A DNA stretch of 64,000 bases. It comes from an uncultured Planococcus sp. (GTDB taxonomy: Bacteria; Bacillota; Bacilli; Bacillales_A; Planococcaceae). Both the position numbers and the translations under genes were made by a program. This document shows positions 62,709 to 64,000 of this stretch, piece after piece. Location of the stretch: positions 124,001 to 188,000 of the forward strand of contig CANNAE010000004.1 in NCBI GenBank assembly GCA_947502505.1. The letters are read 5' to 3'. Positions within the stretch are counted from its first letter, which is position 1. Each line of letters opens with the position of its first letter. Under the pieces are notes generated by a model. That model had not been told where the DNA came from, searched no databases, and was given only the letters and a program-made list of their open reading frames with translations.

Positions 62709-62831
62709 CGGTCTGTAAGGCTTGCGCTTTTACAAGCGAAAGCCCACAGGCCGTAAAAGTCCGATTGGATCGGGCCGACAAGATGTCGGTTACATAGGCG
62801 TTGCCGCAGGATGCGGCTCTTCTAGCCTATG
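62709..62831 (+). other. Structured intergenic element A
   Basis: In the 378-base ruvA-niaR gap. Four well-formed stems in a row: a long nested hairpin CGGTCTGT / ACAGGCCG with inner GGCTT / AAGCC and CGCTT / AAGCG (62709-62753); CCGAT-TGG-ATCGG (62761-62773); CCGACA-AGA-TGTCGG (62775-62789); and CATAGGC / GCCTATG holding GCCGCA-GGA-TGCGGC (62793-62831). No open frame fits. The niaR promoter lies after it, so it is not in the niaR leader from that start. It resembles element B at 28669-28785. It could be a structured RNA, for instance a transposon-type guide RNA relic, or a palindromic repeat. Confidence 0.65.
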
Positions 62832-62857
62832 ATCCTCTTTAACATATCGGGGAGGAG

Positions 62858-62889
62858 AGAGTTCCTCGCTGATTGAAGTTTCTCTTTAT
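62858..62889 (+). repeat. 32-base direct repeat, copy 2
   Basis: Second copy of the repeat at 62667-62698. This copy runs into the extended -10 of niaR, so it forms the upstream half of that promoter. Confidence 0.9.
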
Positions 62890-62897
62890 GCTAAAAT
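62888..62897 (+). promoter_or_regulatory. Extended -10 promoter of niaR
   Basis: ATGCTAAAAT preceded by T (62887) gives TATGC-TAAAAT, a TG-extended -10; the -35 region (CTGATT, 62869-62874) is weak. It lies 34 bases before the niaR ATG. Confidence 0.6.
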
Positions 62898-62931
62898 GGA
62901 GTATGGCATTATCGAGCAACGGAGGGTTTTC

Positions 62932-63465
62932 ATGAAAAAATTATACGGTGAAGAACGCCGGAATGTTTTATTGGAAGAGCTGAAACAGGCAGGGCGCCCA
63001 ATGACGGGCAGCGAGCTTGCACGGCTAGCGCATGTATCACGGCAGGTCGTCGTCGGCGACATGACTTTATTGAAAGCTAAAGGCGAACCGATTATCGCCA
63101 CGAGCCAAGGCTATTTGTACCTCGACCCGAGCGGCACTAAACAAGTGAGCCGCCGCATCGCCTGCAATCACCTGCCACAGGAAACAGAAGCGGAATTACG
63201 CTTATTGGTTGATTGCGGCGTTACTGTAAAAGACGTATCAATCGAACACCCTGTGTATGGTGAACTGACTGCAGGCATTCACGTATCGACGCCGCTTGAT
63301 GTCGATTTGTTCATGCAGCGCATACGCGAAACCGGCGCGAGCTATTTACTGGAGCTGACCGAAGGCACGCATATCCATACGATTACCGCAGAGCTTCCTG
63401 AAACGCTCTCAAAAGCGGTCGAAGCGATGAAGCAGCACGGCTACCTGCTCGAAGAAGCGGAATAA
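62932..63465 (+). CDS. niaR: Niacin-responsive transcription repressor NiaR (YrxA)
   Basis: A 177-residue regulator: N-terminal winged helix (RNVLLEELKQAGRPMTGSEL, about 7-60) and the C-terminal 3H domain with its conserved histidines (VSIEHPVYGELTAGIHVS, EGTHIHTI). In Bacillus it represses NAD synthesis and niacin uptake genes when niacin is present. ATG at 62932 follows ACGGAGGG; the frame opens at 62896. In B. subtilis yrxA also neighbours pheA, but the nad genes next to it there are not seen here. Confidence 0.93.
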   Translation: MKKLYGEERRNVLLEELKQAGRPMTGSELARLAHVSRQVVVGDMTLLKAKGEPIIATSQGYLYLDPSGTKQVSRRIACNHLPQETEAELRLLVDCGVTVKDVSIEHPVYGELTAGIHVSTPLDVDLFMQRIRETGASYLLELTEGTHIHTITAELPETLSKAVEAMKQHGYLLEEAE

Positions 63466-63468
63466 GCA

Positions 63469-63505
63469 AAACCCCCGAATGCCTGATCGGCGTTCGGGGG
63501 TTTTT
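63469..63505. terminator. Bidirectional terminator of niaR and pheA
   Basis: CCCCCGAA-GCC / GGC-TTCGGGGG hairpin with TTTTT after it on the plus strand and TTTT on the minus strand, between convergent genes. Confidence 0.88.
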
Positions 63506-63518
63506 GCGTGCTCGCTTA

Positions 63519-64000
63519 TCACGAATTGTAGGTATAGTAGGAACCGAGCGTCTTGACGCCGCAGCCGAGAGCCTTCAGCTCTTCGAAGGCACCGCGCATC
63601 ATTGCCGCGTTCTCGTCTTCTAATACATCGGCGATGAAAAAATAATTGCCGAGTCCTGTTTTCAACGGGCGTGATTCGATTTTCGATAAGTTTAACTGGC
63701 GCCATGCAAAGACTGACAGCACTTGGTGCAAGACACCGGACCGGTCGTCTTTTGGCGGCGTGATCATCAACGTCGTCTTGATTTGCGTTTCATGTCCTGG
63801 ATCGGTCAATTTGTGGTTGCTTCTCGACAAGACGAAAAAACGCGTGTGGTTGAAATGGAAATCGTGGATGTCTCGCTGTACGATATCCAATCCGTATTTT
63901 TCCGCTGCATAATCATTGGCGATCGCCGCAATATTGCGCTCCGGCAATTCCGCCACCATTTTCGCAGCCGCTGCCGTTGAGCTGTATTGCTCAAGCGGCG
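63519..64000 (-). CDS. pheA: Prephenate dehydratase, 5' part outside the window
   Basis: Only the last 160 residues or so are present. They contain the end of the catalytic domain (SSTAAAAKMVAELPER, FHFNHTRFFVLSR) and the regulatory ACT domain with GVLHQVLSVFAWRQLNLSKI followed by ESRP, the phenylalanine-binding signature. It converts prephenate to phenylpyruvate. The frame is open to the right edge. Confidence 0.95.
   Translation of the reverse strand, partial: PLEQYSSTAAAAKMVAELPERNIAAIANDYAAEKYGLDIVQRDIHDFHFNHTRFFVLSRSNHKLTDPGHETQIKTTLMITPPKDDRSGVLHQVLSVFAWRQLNLSKIESRPLKTGLGNYFFIADVLEDENAAMMRGAFEELKALGCGVKTLGSYYTYNS

Noticed and set aside
62709-62831. Element A as a cis riboswitch for niaR
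   Set aside because: The likely niaR promoter lies downstream of the element and no terminator or anti-Shine-Dalgarno stem faces the niaR start, so a leader role is not supported.

Overview
The window reads as one ungapped piece of a Bacillota (Firmicutes) chromosome. Gene content and order match the conserved yqe-yqf and yrr-yrv blocks of Bacillus subtilis, joined head to tail. Protein variants, moderate GC and the missing yqeY, yqeV (mtaB) and comER neighbours make a member of the Planococcaceae (Planococcus-like) the best guess; that assignment is inference. Almost all genes lie on the minus strand. The plus-strand exceptions are rpsT, yqzM, pssA, rarA, the amidase gene yrvJ and niaR. No tRNA, rRNA, CRISPR array, prophage or intact insertion sequence is visible.

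Layout. 1-2560: 5' part of floA, then nfeD behind a textbook SigW promoter, then rpsU. 2650-10040: heat-shock operon hrcA-grpE-dnaK-dnaJ-prmA-rsmE-deoC with a perfect CIRCE operator. 10050-15000: hemW, lepA, rpsT, holA and the tiny gene yqzM. 15030-18560: late competence operon comEA-comEB-comEC, in which comEA and comEC lack normal start codons at their Shine-Dalgarno sites. 18680-23610: tightly overlapping housekeeping run yqeG-yqeH-aroE-yhbY-nadD-yqeK-rsfS-yqeM. 23645-25050: divergent phosphatidylserine decarboxylase and synthase genes. 25100-31060: mtnN, yrrS, greA, udk, trmR-like yrrM, mltG, yrzB, ruvX, ireB. 31140-34064: alaS under an alanine T-box. 34070-41350: recD2, the TPR gene yrrB, mnmA, cysteine desulfurase yrvO, cymR and divergent rarA. 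41400-45905: tcdA, 6S RNA and the hisS-aspS operon under a T-box. 45970-54950: secreted amidase, dtd, relA, an inserted beta-helix (pectate-lyase-like) gene, apt, recJ. 55030-62600: lapA, secDF, comN, yajC, tgt, queA, ruvB, ruvA. 62660-64000: a structured intergenic element, niaR, and the 3' part of pheA.

The genes cover proteostasis (Hsp70 system, trigger of protein export by SecDF-YajC), translation and tRNA modification (MnmA plus its sulfur donor YrvO, Tgt, QueA, TcdA, TrmR, three synthetases), DNA repair (RecJ, RuvAB, RecD2, RarA), DNA uptake (ComE operon with the ComN regulator) and the stringent response (RelA with Apt). Expression signals are unusually legible: SigW promoter, CIRCE, two T-boxes, 6S RNA and many hairpin terminators.

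The least ordinary parts are two related structured intergenic sequences (62709-62831 plus strand, 28669-28785 minus strand) that share order of hairpins, linker sequences and one compensatory base-pair change; a 32-base direct repeat bracketing the first of them; the odd start codons of comEA and comEC; the beta-helix gene splitting relA from apt; and the specifier loop of the hisS-aspS T-box, which reads AAC overlapping CAC.
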